Part shown: positions 29,801 through 36,689 of the stretch, piece by piece
Layout: each line of letters begins with the position of its first letter
How positions within the stretch are numbered: position 1 is the first letter of the stretch
Origin: Bacteroidales bacterium UBA1680
Lineage (GTDB): Bacteria > Bacteroidota > Bacteroidia > Bacteroidales > UBA932
DNA: 64,000 nucleotides
Assembly: GCA_002320605.1 (NCBI GenBank)
Contig: DCKG01000015.1
Coordinates: forward strand, 94,645 to 158,644
Reading direction: 5' to 3'
Notes under the pieces: generated by a model
The model's input: only the letters and a program-made list of their open reading frames with translations
The model's database searches: none
Told to the model about the DNA's origin: nothing
Made by a program: the position numbers and the translations under genes

Positions 29801-30042
29801 CGTTCTTTCTCGATGACTTTCTCCACAAAGAACGGAGTGACCGGAAGGAAATAAATCTTATCGGCCACACCCTCAGATGTCTGGACGGTCGCGATGTTAG
29901 GATTGATTAATATAGTCTCTATGCCTTCCTCGCGCAACGCCTTGAGAGCCTGAGAGCCAGAGTAGTCGAACTCCCCAGCCTGGCCTATTTTCAAAGCGCC
30001 AGATCCAAGAATAAGAACTTTTTTTATGCTAGCGTCTTTCAT
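26803..30042 (-). CDS. carB: Carbamoyl-phosphate synthase, large subunit
   Basis: A 1079-residue subunit that uses ammonia from CarA, bicarbonate and two ATP to make carbamoyl phosphate for pyrimidines and arginine. The two homologous ATP-grasp halves are visible: [17 protein letters not shown] at the start of the first and [19 protein letters not shown] at the start of the second. [20 protein letters not shown] and [13 protein letters not shown] mark the metal/ATP sites. The C-terminal MGS-like allosteric domain (about 940-1079) would bind effectors such as UMP. Its ATG overlaps the carA stop by 4 bases. Confidence 0.97.
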   Translation of the reverse strand: [1079 protein letters not shown]

Positions 30043-31115
30043 AACTTGCTGATAAATTCGTCGAACAAAAATTTTGTGTCAGTTGGGCCGCTGGAAGCCT
30101 CGGGATGGAACTGAACCGAGAAAAACGGCTTCGTCTTGTGCCTGATGCCCTCGTTTGTGCCATCATTCATGTTTACGAACCACGGTTCCCAGTCCTCGCC
30201 CAGAGTTTTGTCATCTACTGCGAAGCCATGGTTCTGGGAAGTGATGAAGCAGCGATTTGTGCCGCACATCCGGACAGGCTGATTATGGCTACGATGACCG
30301 TACTTTAGTTTGAAAGTGTTTGCTCCGCCTGCCCTTGCGAGCAGCTGGTTGCCCATGCATATTCCGAATATAGGCTTGTCGGCTTTCATCGCCTTGCGAA
30401 GATTAGCGACCGTAACATTGCAGAACTGCGGGTTTCCAGGACCATTCGAGATGAACAATCCGTCATATTCCAAAGCATTGAAATCGTAATCCCAAGGCAC
30501 TCTGATTAGCTTCACTCCCCTTTCAAAGAAGCACCTGAGTATATTGTGCTTCACTCCGCAATCAACCATCACGACCGTCTTGGAGCCGCTGCCATATTCA
30601 ATGACTTTGTCGCAGCTTACGATCTGTATCTGATTCTCAAGGTTGGGGTCATCCACAGGAAATTCTTTCTGACAGCCTTGCGGCACTATCATTCCCAGCA
30701 TGGAGCCTTTCTCTCGAAGAACCTGCGTAAGCGCCCTGGTGTCAATGTCGTATATTCCAGGAATATGCTGTTCCTTTAACCACTCGTCAAGGCTTTTCAC
30801 GGCATCCCAGTGGCTATATTCAAAGGAATAGTCGCTAATGACCAAGCCACGGACCCAGATTTTCTCAGATTCGAAATTTTTCGATATTCCGTTTTCATCC
30901 GCTCCTTCATCTGGAACGCCGTAATTTCCTATCAAAGGGTAAGTTACGCAAAGAATCTGACCCGAGTATGACGGATCGGTCAGGCTTTCGGGATACCCAA
31001 CCATGGCGGTGGAGAAGACGACCTCCCCATCAGTCGGCTTGCCGTAGCCGAAAGAGTAGCCATGGAACTCCATGCCGTTTTCTAGCCTCAGTACTGCTCC
31101 AAGTTTTTCTTTCAT
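30039..31115 (-). CDS. carA: Carbamoyl-phosphate synthase, small (glutaminase) subunit
   Basis: A 358-residue glutamine amidotransferase subunit that supplies ammonia to CarB. The class I amidotransferase triad is present: C253 in GICMGNQ, with H337 and E339 in QFHPEA. The N-terminal CarA domain starts with GAVLRLENGMEFHGYSFG and contains GEVVFSTAMVGYPESLTDPSY. The stop overlaps the carB start. An intrinsic terminator sits only 17 bases before this ATG, inside a leader with other attenuation elements, which points to regulation by pyrimidine supply. Confidence 0.97.
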   Translation of the reverse strand: MKEKLGAVLRLENGMEFHGYSFGYGKPTDGEVVFSTAMVGYPESLTDPSYSGQILCVTYPLIGNYGVPDEGADENGISKNFESEKIWVRGLVISDYSFEYSHWDAVKSLDEWLKEQHIPGIYDIDTRALTQVLREKGSMLGMIVPQGCQKEFPVDDPNLENQIQIVSCDKVIEYGSGSKTVVMVDCGVKHNILRCFFERGVKLIRVPWDYDFNALEYDGLFISNGPGNPQFCNVTVANLRKAMKADKPIFGICMGNQLLARAGGANTFKLKYGHRSHNQPVRMCGTNRCFITSQNHGFAVDDKTLGEDWEPWFVNMNDGTNEGIRHKTKPFFSVQFHPEASSGPTDTKFLFDEFISKL

Positions 31116-31248
31116 CTCTTGAATATAAAAAAGACCATTTCAAATTGATGAAATGGTCCAACGTTTCAAAAAAAATAGACAGAACATCCTTCCCCGCGTC
31201 ATGGAAAGACGCACTGCAAACATGCAATGTTCCGATTGACTCACTCAT
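31030..31248 (-). CDS. Putative leader ORF overlapping the carAB attenuator
   Basis: An ATG at 31248 opens a 72-codon frame (MSESIGTLHVCS...) that reads through the U8 tract, through the terminator hairpin and on into the carA coding region in another frame, ending at 31030. The frame is also open above the ATG to 31278. It is not a recognisable protein. Its value is positional: a ribosome following RNA polymerase closely would cover the terminator stem, as in the 44-codon leader of E. coli pyrBI. Whether it is translated is inference. Confidence 0.4.
   Translation of the reverse strand: MSESIGTLHVCSASFHDAGKDVLSIFFETLDHFINLKWSFLYSRDERKTWSSTEARKRHGVPWLLFRLRQAD
31133..31175 (-). terminator. 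carAB leader attenuator (U8 tract plus intrinsic terminator)
   Basis: In the minus-strand transcript: U8 at 31175-31168, nine bases, then GACCATTTCA (31158-31149) pairing perfectly with TGAAATGGTC (31142-31133) across a 6-base loop, then U6 at 31132-31127. No minus-strand gene lies upstream (mnmE is divergent), so a terminator here can only act on the carAB transcript itself. A further hairpin, GCGTC with GACGC (31212-31196), precedes the U8 tract by about 20 bases and could be a pause hairpin. Confidence 0.7.
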
Positions 31249-31266
31249 TCCGGACGTTCGTTTTGG

Positions 31267-31274
31267 CAAAAGTA
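31267..31274 (-). promoter_or_regulatory. -7 box of the carAB promoter
   Basis: The minus strand reads TACTTTTG (TAnnTTTG). Transcription would begin near 31260, about 145 bases upstream of carA and 12 upstream of the leader ATG. A clear -33 TTTG is lacking. Confidence 0.45.
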
Positions 31275-31306
31275 GCAAAAAAATCCTAATTTCGCAGAAA
31301 TATTTA

Positions 31307-32728
31307 ATGAATATGAATCTGGCACGTTATGACGATACCATTGCTGCCCCAGCTACGATTCCTGGGACAGGAGCGATAACTATTATCAGGCTGAGCGGAG
31401 GCAAGGCATTTGACATATTGGATAAAGTCGTGACATTCAGCCACGGGTCTGCTTCCGAGGCATTGCCGAATACGATAAAGTACGGGAATATTCTGAATTC
31501 TGACGGCTCTGTTCTGGACGAAGTGCTTGTCAGCATATTCAAAGCCCCTCATTCTTACACTGGCGAGGATTCTGCGGAGATTTCCTGCCACGCTTCTTCC
31601 TACATTGCCTCAGAGATTCTCAGATTGCTAAACGATGCCGGAGCTCGCCCTGCAGAGGCAGGTGAATTCACTCGCCGAGCTTTCATAAATGGAAAGATGG
31701 ACTTGTCTCAGGCCGAGGCAGTCGCAGATGTGATTTCTGCTAACAGTTCTGCATCGCTGCATCTTGCGATGAATCAACTTAAAGGTAATTATTCTTCCAA
31801 GCTTAAGTTACTGCATGATAAATTGTTGGAAATGTTATCTTTACTGGAACTTGAGCTAGATTTCTCCGAAGAAGACGTGGAGTTTGCTGATCGGGGCAAA
31901 CTGAGCTCGCTGCTCGAAGATGTCCTAGCTCATATCCAGATGCTGAAAGATTCTTTCAAATATGGCAATGAAATAAAGAATGGAGTTCCTGTCGCCATTG
32001 CCGGGCGCGTGAACGCCGGCAAGAGCACTCTCCTGAATGCTCTCTCCGGAGAAGAAAGAGCCATCGTCACTGACATACCAGGAACGACCCGTGACACGCT
32101 GGAGGAAACCGTCGTCATAGATGGAATTTTATTCAGATTCATCGACACTGCCGGCTTGCGGGACACTGATGATCCCGTAGAGAAAATCGGCGTTTCCCGG
32201 TCGTATGAGAAGCTGAAAAAAGCCTCTGTCGTGCTTGCCGTGATTGACGTTTCTTCAAGCGAAGAAGAAAACACTGCTTCGATTACTGATATTGCAGAAA
32301 GAATCAATCCGAAGAATCAGAAGCTTATCGTATTGTTCAATAAAACTGACGAATTGGCTCCTAACATAAATGTTAGTATTCTAAACAATAGTGTTTTATA
32401 TACTAAAAATAAAACTGATATCATATATATTTCAGCAAAGACTGGTTTCGGATTGGATGAATTAAAAAAAAGGCTCTCAGAGACCCAGAAAGACAAAACT
32501 TTCAATTCCGACGATGCGATTGTGACGAATTTGCGGCATTTTTCCGCCCTCGCCGAGGCAGAAAAATACCTCCTTCATCTCAAATCTGCGATGTCGTCCG
32601 AAGTCTCGAACGACCTGCTCGCCGAAGACCTCCGCCAAGCCAATTACGCCCTCGGCACCATCACCGGCGAAGTCACCACCGACGAACTCCTCGGCAACAT
32701 CTTCGCACATTTCTGCGTCGGGAAGTAG
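31307..32728 (+). CDS. mnmE: tRNA modification GTPase MnmE
   Basis: A 473-residue GTPase (TrmE/ThdF) that, with MnmG, modifies the wobble uridine of certain tRNAs. The N-terminal folate-binding domain begins ARYDDTIAAPATIPGTGAI. The G domain has G1 GRVNAGKST near 232-240, DIPGTTRDT, DTAGLRD and NKTD. The C-terminus ends in FCVGK, the catalytic C-x-G-K motif. The frame is open back to 30968, but the family start is the ATG at 31307 (or 31313). The gene is divergent from carA. Its last 18 bases, TTCTGCGTCGGGAAGTAG, recur twice near 35.4 kb and appear to be the attachment site of an integrated island. Confidence 0.95.
   Translation: MNMNLARYDDTIAAPATIPGTGAITIIRLSGGKAFDILDKVVTFSHGSASEALPNTIKYGNILNSDGSVLDEVLVSIFKAPHSYTGEDSAEISCHASSYIASEILRLLNDAGARPAEAGEFTRRAFINGKMDLSQAEAVADVISANSSASLHLAMNQLKGNYSSKLKLLHDKLLEMLSLLELELDFSEEDVEFADRGKLSSLLEDVLAHIQMLKDSFKYGNEIKNGVPVAIAGRVNAGKSTLLNALSGEERAIVTDIPGTTRDTLEETVVIDGILFRFIDTAGLRDTDDPVEKIGVSRSYEKLKKASVVLAVIDVSSSEEENTASITDIAERINPKNQKLIVLFNKTDELAPNINVSILNNSVLYTKNKTDIIYISAKTGFGLDELKKRLSETQKDKTFNSDDAIVTNLRHFSALAEAEKYLLHLKSAMSSEVSNDLLAEDLRQANYALGTITGEVTTDELLGNIFAHFCVGK
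32711..32728 (+). other. Putative left attachment site (attL) at the mnmE 3' end
   Basis: TTCTGCGTCGGGAAGTAG, encoding F-C-V-G-K-stop. Two 16-of-18 matches lie at 35409-35426 and 35428-35445. The same 18 bases of mnmE/trmE form the known attB core of SGI1-type islands in Gammaproteobacteria. Confidence 0.65.
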
Positions 32729-32773
32729 GTTTAGTTTAAACCTCTTTATATATAAAGCGAAGTAAACTAAACC
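32728..32773. repeat. 46-base dyad element, copy 1
   Basis: GGTTTAGTTTA (32728-32738) and its exact reverse complement TAAACTAAACC (32763-32773) enclose 24 bases. A perfect 14-base palindrome, CTTTATATATAAAG (32744-32757), sits exactly at the centre. A second 46-base element with identical arms is at 35105-35150. It begins within the mnmE stop codon and lies between convergent genes, so it may also act as a terminator, although no U tract follows. Confidence 0.75.
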
Positions 32774-32790
32774 ACAACAAAATAAGCAGA

Positions 32791-33303
32791 TTAATTGGAA
32801 TTTACCCTCTCATTTAGAATTTCACACAAGGCCTTCGGTTTAATCGTCAAGCCATCTGCGGGGAAAGCTTCTTGTGAACCAGCCACACGCTTGTTGAAGC
32901 TGCGAACGGCACGCCCAGCCTTGCTGGCATCTTTATATTTCTGCAATTCCAATTTTTCTTTGTATTGTATGCCAATCAACTTTGTTTTTCCCCTTGCTGT
33001 TCCCACTTCCGTGAGAAAGAAGCATTCTACATCAGCAAAGTGAACTTCACAAGTCTTAAAACCACTGTTCATGATGATGCCATCGTCCGTAATCATATAA
33101 TATGGCGTATGGGTTATTCTTTCTTTCAAAATAAGCCACAACATAAAGAGGCCGCCAATGCCGAAAAAAGAAGTAGCCAGCCATGCAACAATACCGTCCT
33201 TGCCAGCATTAATGAGAAATATGCCTAAGGCTGTAAACCCAAAACAGACTGCAACGAGCAACCCGCTTTTCCAAAGGGAATGATAAACTCTTATAGTTTC
33301 CAT
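32791..33303 (-). CDS. STM3941-like small membrane protein
   Basis: A 170-residue protein with two N-terminal transmembrane segments (about 12-32 and 38-60) and a soluble beta-rich domain that resembles the STM3941 family (PH-like fold, ending KALCEILNERV). The function of that family is unknown. It is the last gene of the minus-strand set on the mnmE island, 18 bases after the toxin gene of the AbiE pair, so it may be cotranscribed with it. Confidence 0.6.
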   Translation of the reverse strand: METIRVYHSLWKSGLLVAVCFGFTALGIFLINAGKDGIVAWLATSFFGIGGLFMLWLILKERITHTPYYMITDDGIIMNSGFKTCEVHFADVECFFLTEVGTARGKTKLIGIQYKEKLELQKYKDASKAGRAVRSFNKRVAGSQEAFPADGLTIKPKALCEILNERVNSN

Positions 33304-33321
33304 ATATTCCGATTTATCTGT

Positions 33322-34125
33322 TTATTCTCTTTTTCCCTCCATCTTATCTATAAATGTTTCGTAGATGAGAAGGTAAGCATTTCGCGCATTGAATGTTATG
33401 CCTGGACGCAAGAGGGAATGCATATCATTGGTAAACTCAGGATCCTCCATCTTCTCTTGCATGTTATTGACAAACTGCTTGTAAGATGGAGCCCTATCAA
33501 CCACAAACTCCATATACTTCTTGTAGCATTGAAGGACTTTATCAACATCCACTTCCTTACGCTGTAAAGCGATATAAAGGTCAAAGAGGTCACGGCCTTT
33601 CTTGCGCTGGTAAAGGGCACGAAGTTTTGTTCCCAACAATTCTTCGAAATGATAGGTCGTCAGTTCTGCTTCACCAGAAAACCAAGAGTTTTCTACTTTG
33701 AATGGAATCTTTGTCAAACCAAGAACATTGAAATGCTCGAAGCAATTGATTTCAACTTTCAGACGTATCTGTACTGTAGGCGGTATTTCTGACTCCACAC
33801 GGAACAGCATCGTATTATTATACCGTTTCTGCTTGGTTACTCTGTCTGGTAACCAGTCAAGCACTTCGCCTAATCGATACATGATTGGCTTGATTGGTCC
33901 AGGGGTAATCTGAACCAAGTCAATGTCCTCACTATATCGTGGCTGAGGCGAGAGATAGAGTTTATGCAAAGCTGTTCCACCTCTGAATGCCAACTGCGAT
34001 GCTAGGAACTCATCGCTGAAGATGGAAACCAAGGCACGGCATATAATTAGGTCTTGCTCAATCTGTGCATTATCTATCCAGGGAGCATATTCACTCCACT
34101 GCTGTATCGCTGTTCTGTTAATCAT
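33322..34125 (-). CDS. AbiEii-type nucleotidyltransferase toxin
   Basis: A 267-residue toxin of the type IV AbiE toxin-antitoxin family, which in phage-resistance systems causes reversible growth arrest and acts as a nucleotidyltransferase. Motif I is FRGGTALHKLY followed by PRYSEDIDL with the metal-binding acidic pair, and motif III is KLRALYQRKKGRDLFDLY. The track start at 34167 would overlap the antitoxin gene by 46 bases. The ATG at 34125 overlaps the antitoxin stop by exactly 4 bases, as is usual for abiE pairs, so I use it. Confidence 0.9.
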   Translation of the reverse strand: MINRTAIQQWSEYAPWIDNAQIEQDLIICRALVSIFSDEFLASQLAFRGGTALHKLYLSPQPRYSEDIDLVQITPGPIKPIMYRLGEVLDWLPDRVTKQKRYNNTMLFRVESEIPPTVQIRLKVEINCFEHFNVLGLTKIPFKVENSWFSGEAELTTYHFEELLGTKLRALYQRKKGRDLFDLYIALQRKEVDVDKVLQCYKKYMEFVVDRAPSYKQFVNNMQEKMEDPEFTNDMHSLLRPGITFNARNAYLLIYETFIDKMEGKRE

Positions 34126-34925
34126 ATATCGTCTGTTTCTATTTCCACGTTTATGTTTATCTTCCATCGGTTGTCTCTGACTGAAGGATTATCTTCTGCC
34201 GATGTACTCAATGGCTTATAAACCATACGCGCTGATGAAGCGCGGAGCTGCTCATAAAGCTTATCTGCAGTTTCCTTATCTTCTATCACGTTTTCCAGGA
34301 TGTAACCTAGACGTTGCCACGTCACAGTCTTAACATAAGATATTAGAGCTGGGAACTGGCTGTCAATATCAATCTGTTCTGTCAGCTCTTCTAATATGGT
34401 AGCAACGCGAGACAATCCACCAACATGCTGCTGGTTCTGTACAAGGTCAGCTGCCGTCAACAGAGAATTTGAAATTCGGATTGTCCCGGTTTCCGTATTC
34501 TTTACAACAAGAGCATCTTCGGGCAGCGTATCACGATAAAACCAGTCGGTGGTTACATTTCGAGTTGTCACCAACTGACGTCTAGGATATGTTGTCATCA
34601 CAGAAAACTGCTGTGGTCGCTGATGTGCCACACCAAGTAATTCTGCCGCACTTAGCATACATACATAGTAGGGCTTACCAAGATAAGCCATCAGCTGGTC
34701 AATATAATAGGTTGCAGGTACAGAACCACGAAGAACGTAATGAACAGGAATAATCACATAGAAACCTCGATACACATTGACTATAGTCTTATTTGAACAT
34801 AGCCTGTTGAGTTCATTCTTCATTATCTGTTCAGAAGAGTACATTCCAGTCCCTCTTACATCCTCTATTGAGAATGTAGGATACCCATGAATTGCCCTAT
34901 CCCTTATCCACTTTTGAAGAGTCAT
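34122..34925 (-). CDS. AbiEi-type antitoxin / autorepressor
   Basis: A 267-residue protein of the AbiEi family. The N-terminal part (about 1-65) looks like the winged-helix of AbiEi (FSIEDVRGTGMYSSEQIMKNELNRL...IVNVYRGFYVIIP). The middle shows the AbiEi pattern GSVPATYYIDQLMAYLGKPYYVCMLSAAELLGVAH. These antitoxins counter the toxin without direct binding and repress their own operon. It overlaps the toxin start by 4 bases. A TACTTTTG box on the minus strand (34943-34950) is 18 bases upstream. Confidence 0.85.
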   Translation of the reverse strand: MTLQKWIRDRAIHGYPTFSIEDVRGTGMYSSEQIMKNELNRLCSNKTIVNVYRGFYVIIPVHYVLRGSVPATYYIDQLMAYLGKPYYVCMLSAAELLGVAHQRPQQFSVMTTYPRRQLVTTRNVTTDWFYRDTLPEDALVVKNTETGTIRISNSLLTAADLVQNQQHVGGLSRVATILEELTEQIDIDSQFPALISYVKTVTWQRLGYILENVIEDKETADKLYEQLRASSARMVYKPLSTSAEDNPSVRDNRWKININVEIETDDI

Positions 34926-34942
34926 ACAGAAACTTTTTGTTG

Positions 34943-34950
34943 CAAAAGTA
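34943..34950 (-). promoter_or_regulatory. -7 box of the abiE operon promoter
   Basis: The minus strand reads TACTTTTG (TAnnTTTG), 18 bases before the AbiEi ATG. No TTTG is found at -33, which would fit a repressed or activator-dependent promoter. Confidence 0.45.
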
Positions 34951-35104
34951 ATAAAATTATTATTACCTGATGCGTATTTTACTAAAAATCTTCATCTACA
35001 TGGCACATTTTATTGAAAAAGGAACAATTTAGCCATTCAATATAACACTTTTGCCTTCCAAAAGAAAAGAGAATCAATTAACTCGGCTTGATAGTACACG
35101 GCTT

Positions 35105-35150
35105 GGTTTAGTTTAATCCCATATTAAATATCTATAACCTAAACTAAACC
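35105..35150. repeat. 46-base dyad element, copy 2 (inverted relative to copy 1)
   Basis: Arms GGTTTAGTTTA (35105-35115) and TAAACTAAACC (35140-35150) enclose 24 bases, exactly as in copy 1. The flanks extend the match: CCTACT on the right is the inverse of AGTAGG on the left of copy 1, giving 15-base outer inverted repeats, and the inner arms match over 12 bases. The two copies are therefore in opposite orientation around the AbiE island. Confidence 0.75.
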
Positions 35151-35408
35151 TACTATTTCGATGAGAATCCAGCACAATAATAGGAAGTCAAAATAGTTCA
35201 AGTCTTTCTCTTTTGGAGGTGATACTCATTGCAAACAAATGCAAAGAAATCACGAATTTGTTTGCAGATGTTTGCAATGATATCATAGCGTCATTTGCAG
35301 ATTTTTGCAGATTTTACGTTCCCCCACTGTCCCTCGGAGTCACTTTTGGAACCCACAAATACAGAGATATGCACTGAGTATCAACTACTTATATTTGCAG
35401 ATAGTAAC

Positions 35409-35426
35409 TTCTGCGTGGGAAAGTAG
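35409..35426 (+). other. Putative right attachment site 1
   Basis: TTCTGCGTGGGAAAGTAG encodes F-C-V-G-K-stop and differs from the mnmE end only at two third-codon positions. Confidence 0.65.
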
Positions 35427-35427
35427 A

Positions 35428-35445
35428 TTCTGCATCGGAAAGTAG
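35428..35445 (+). other. Putative right attachment site 2
   Basis: TTCTGCATCGGAAAGTAG encodes F-C-I-G-K-stop, with one third-position change and one V-to-I change relative to mnmE. It sits one base after site 1, so two insertion events, one since emptied, are likely. Confidence 0.6.
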
Positions 35446-35609
35446 GGCTAATTTCAAGGCGATAGCCCAAGTATAAAACGAATATAACAAATGTTAATTT
35501 AGCTGCTTTCTTCGGGCATTTTTAAGTGGAATTGTCTCCTCTCTCGATTCGCACAAATTGTGCTTGATTTGTCGAATTTTTGTTGCATCTTTATTGCTGG
35601 CTAGAATAA

Positions 35610-35897
35610 CAGCAACAATGGCAACATCACTTTGAAGGCAGAGCCGTTCCTGAAGAGATAAAGTATGAAGGTAAAGGACTTGAGGGATTGGACATTCCTG
35701 AAAAAACCTACGACGAAGATGATGAGACAATGATGATAGTCAGGGGTTATGGTTCTTTGGATGATACAAAGATCGCAGATGAAACCATTCCGGAAGAAAC
35801 CTTCACGCTATGCGACTACTATCAGATTCAAGGCAATGAACATATCAGGGAAGCAGCGGCTACCGCCGCTGCGGGTGCTTTGAATGTTGGTTAAATC
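35610..35897 (+). pseudogene. Remnant of an unrecognised gene
   Basis: An open frame starting just after a TAA at 35607-35609 reads QQQWQHHFEGRAVPEE... and ends ...AAAGALNVG before a TAA. There is no ATG before residue 39 or so; a TTG at 35688 is the first usable start. The acidic, well-behaved sequence looks like the C-terminal piece of a real protein, but I do not recognise the family. Confidence 0.3.
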
Positions 35898-35917
35898 GCT
35901 GATTTTTGGTACCTTTG
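35886..35917 (+). promoter_or_regulatory. Promoter upstream of the 235-residue unknown gene
   Basis: GTTG at 35886-35889, a 20-base gap and TACCTTTG at 35910-35917. Spacing and -7 box fit the Bacteroidota consensus. The start codon is 58 bases further on. Confidence 0.55.
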
Positions 35918-35975
35918 TATTGGCTCCGAGGTTTCTATTTGCTACCTCTCAACCCAAAACTTGTAAACTTAGGCT

Positions 35976-36683
35976 ATGCCCCAATTTCGTCCATCCATAC
36001 TTGTGAATGACGCCTACGGTTCCGCAGGCAATACCACCTGGTATCACAGGGACGGCAAGTTCTATACCCGGAGGCGTTCGCATCCCGTCTATGGAGGTAC
36101 TGCAGGTCAGTTGGAGCATCTGGACGTTCATTGCAGGGCATTGGCCGCCAGGAGGACTGTCCCCCATTCTACACAGCTCGTCTGGAATCGTCTGGCGGCG
36201 AAGGTGGAACCGCATCGGCCTCATTTCAATCATCTGGCTCATATCTCCGGCCAGAATCTGTTCGTGTCGGCTTACCACGGATTCTTCACGCTGGGAAACG
36301 AGCATCTTCCCGAGCCGCAGCGTTTCGACTCCTTCCCTCTTTTCGCCATCAAGCTTTCTGATGCCACGGATGATAATGGTACGCTGGTAATACCGGTGTC
36401 GGTCGTTCTCGGGGTGGAGCCTGCAGCGGAACGCTACCGGCTTCTTGCCAAACTCCAAGTGACGGAGCCTGGTCGTGGATGTCATCCTGGCATGCTTCAG
36501 AATTATCTCGCCGACGAACCGTGCGGTTCGGATCCCGTCCACGTCAGGATACCCGAATATGTTTCCCGCGCTGGTGCCGCTTTGAACGAATACCAGGTTC
36601 ACGGCCGCTTCATTCTTCTGGACACAGTGACCGGCTACCGCAGTCAGTATCACAAAGAATCATTCCTAATTGAATGTGTGTAG
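35976..36683 (+). CDS. Conserved protein of unknown function, 235 residues
   Basis: I do not recognise this family with confidence. The protein has no signal peptide or membrane segment and is rich in H, R, Y and aromatic residues. Notable segments are GNTTWYHRDGKFYTRRRSHPV near 18-38, HISGQNLFVSAYHGF near 89-103 and RYRLLAKLQVTEPGRG near 153-168. Its codons are visibly more GC-rich than the AT-rich DNA on either side, which suggests a separate origin. A good promoter (35886-35917) precedes it and the convergent Fic gene ends 6 bases after it, so it looks like an intact expressed gene. A phage or conjugative-element origin is possible but unsupported. Confidence 0.6.
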   Translation: MPQFRPSILVNDAYGSAGNTTWYHRDGKFYTRRRSHPVYGGTAGQLEHLDVHCRALAARRTVPHSTQLVWNRLAAKVEPHRPHFNHLAHISGQNLFVSAYHGFFTLGNEHLPEPQRFDSFPLFAIKLSDATDDNGTLVIPVSVVLGVEPAAERYRLLAKLQVTEPGRGCHPGMLQNYLADEPCGSDPVHVRIPEYVSRAGAALNEYQVHGRFILLDTVTGYRSQYHKESFLIECV

Positions 36684-36689
36684 AAAGAT

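Larger units (their letters stand above)
34951..35975. other. Non-coding right end of the mnmE island and adjoining DNA
   Basis: About 1 kb without an intact gene. It holds, in order, the second 46-base dyad (35105-35150), a cluster of TTTGCAGAT copies (35261-35269, 35294-35302, 35304-35312, 35394-35402) with inverted TGCAAA nearby, the two right attachment sites (35409-35445), a plus-strand gene remnant (about 35610-35897) and a promoter (35886-35917). Confidence 0.6.

Noticed and set aside
30968..31306. N-terminal extension of MnmE
   Set aside because: The frame is open but overlaps carA and its leader; the family start is at 31307.
32728..32773. Simple intrinsic terminator of mnmE
   Set aside because: No U tract follows on either strand, the loop is 24 bases, and an inverted copy lies at the other side of the island.
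35494..35730. 78-residue minus-strand ORF
   Set aside because: It overlaps the more coherent plus-strand remnant, has no promoter and resembles no protein I know.
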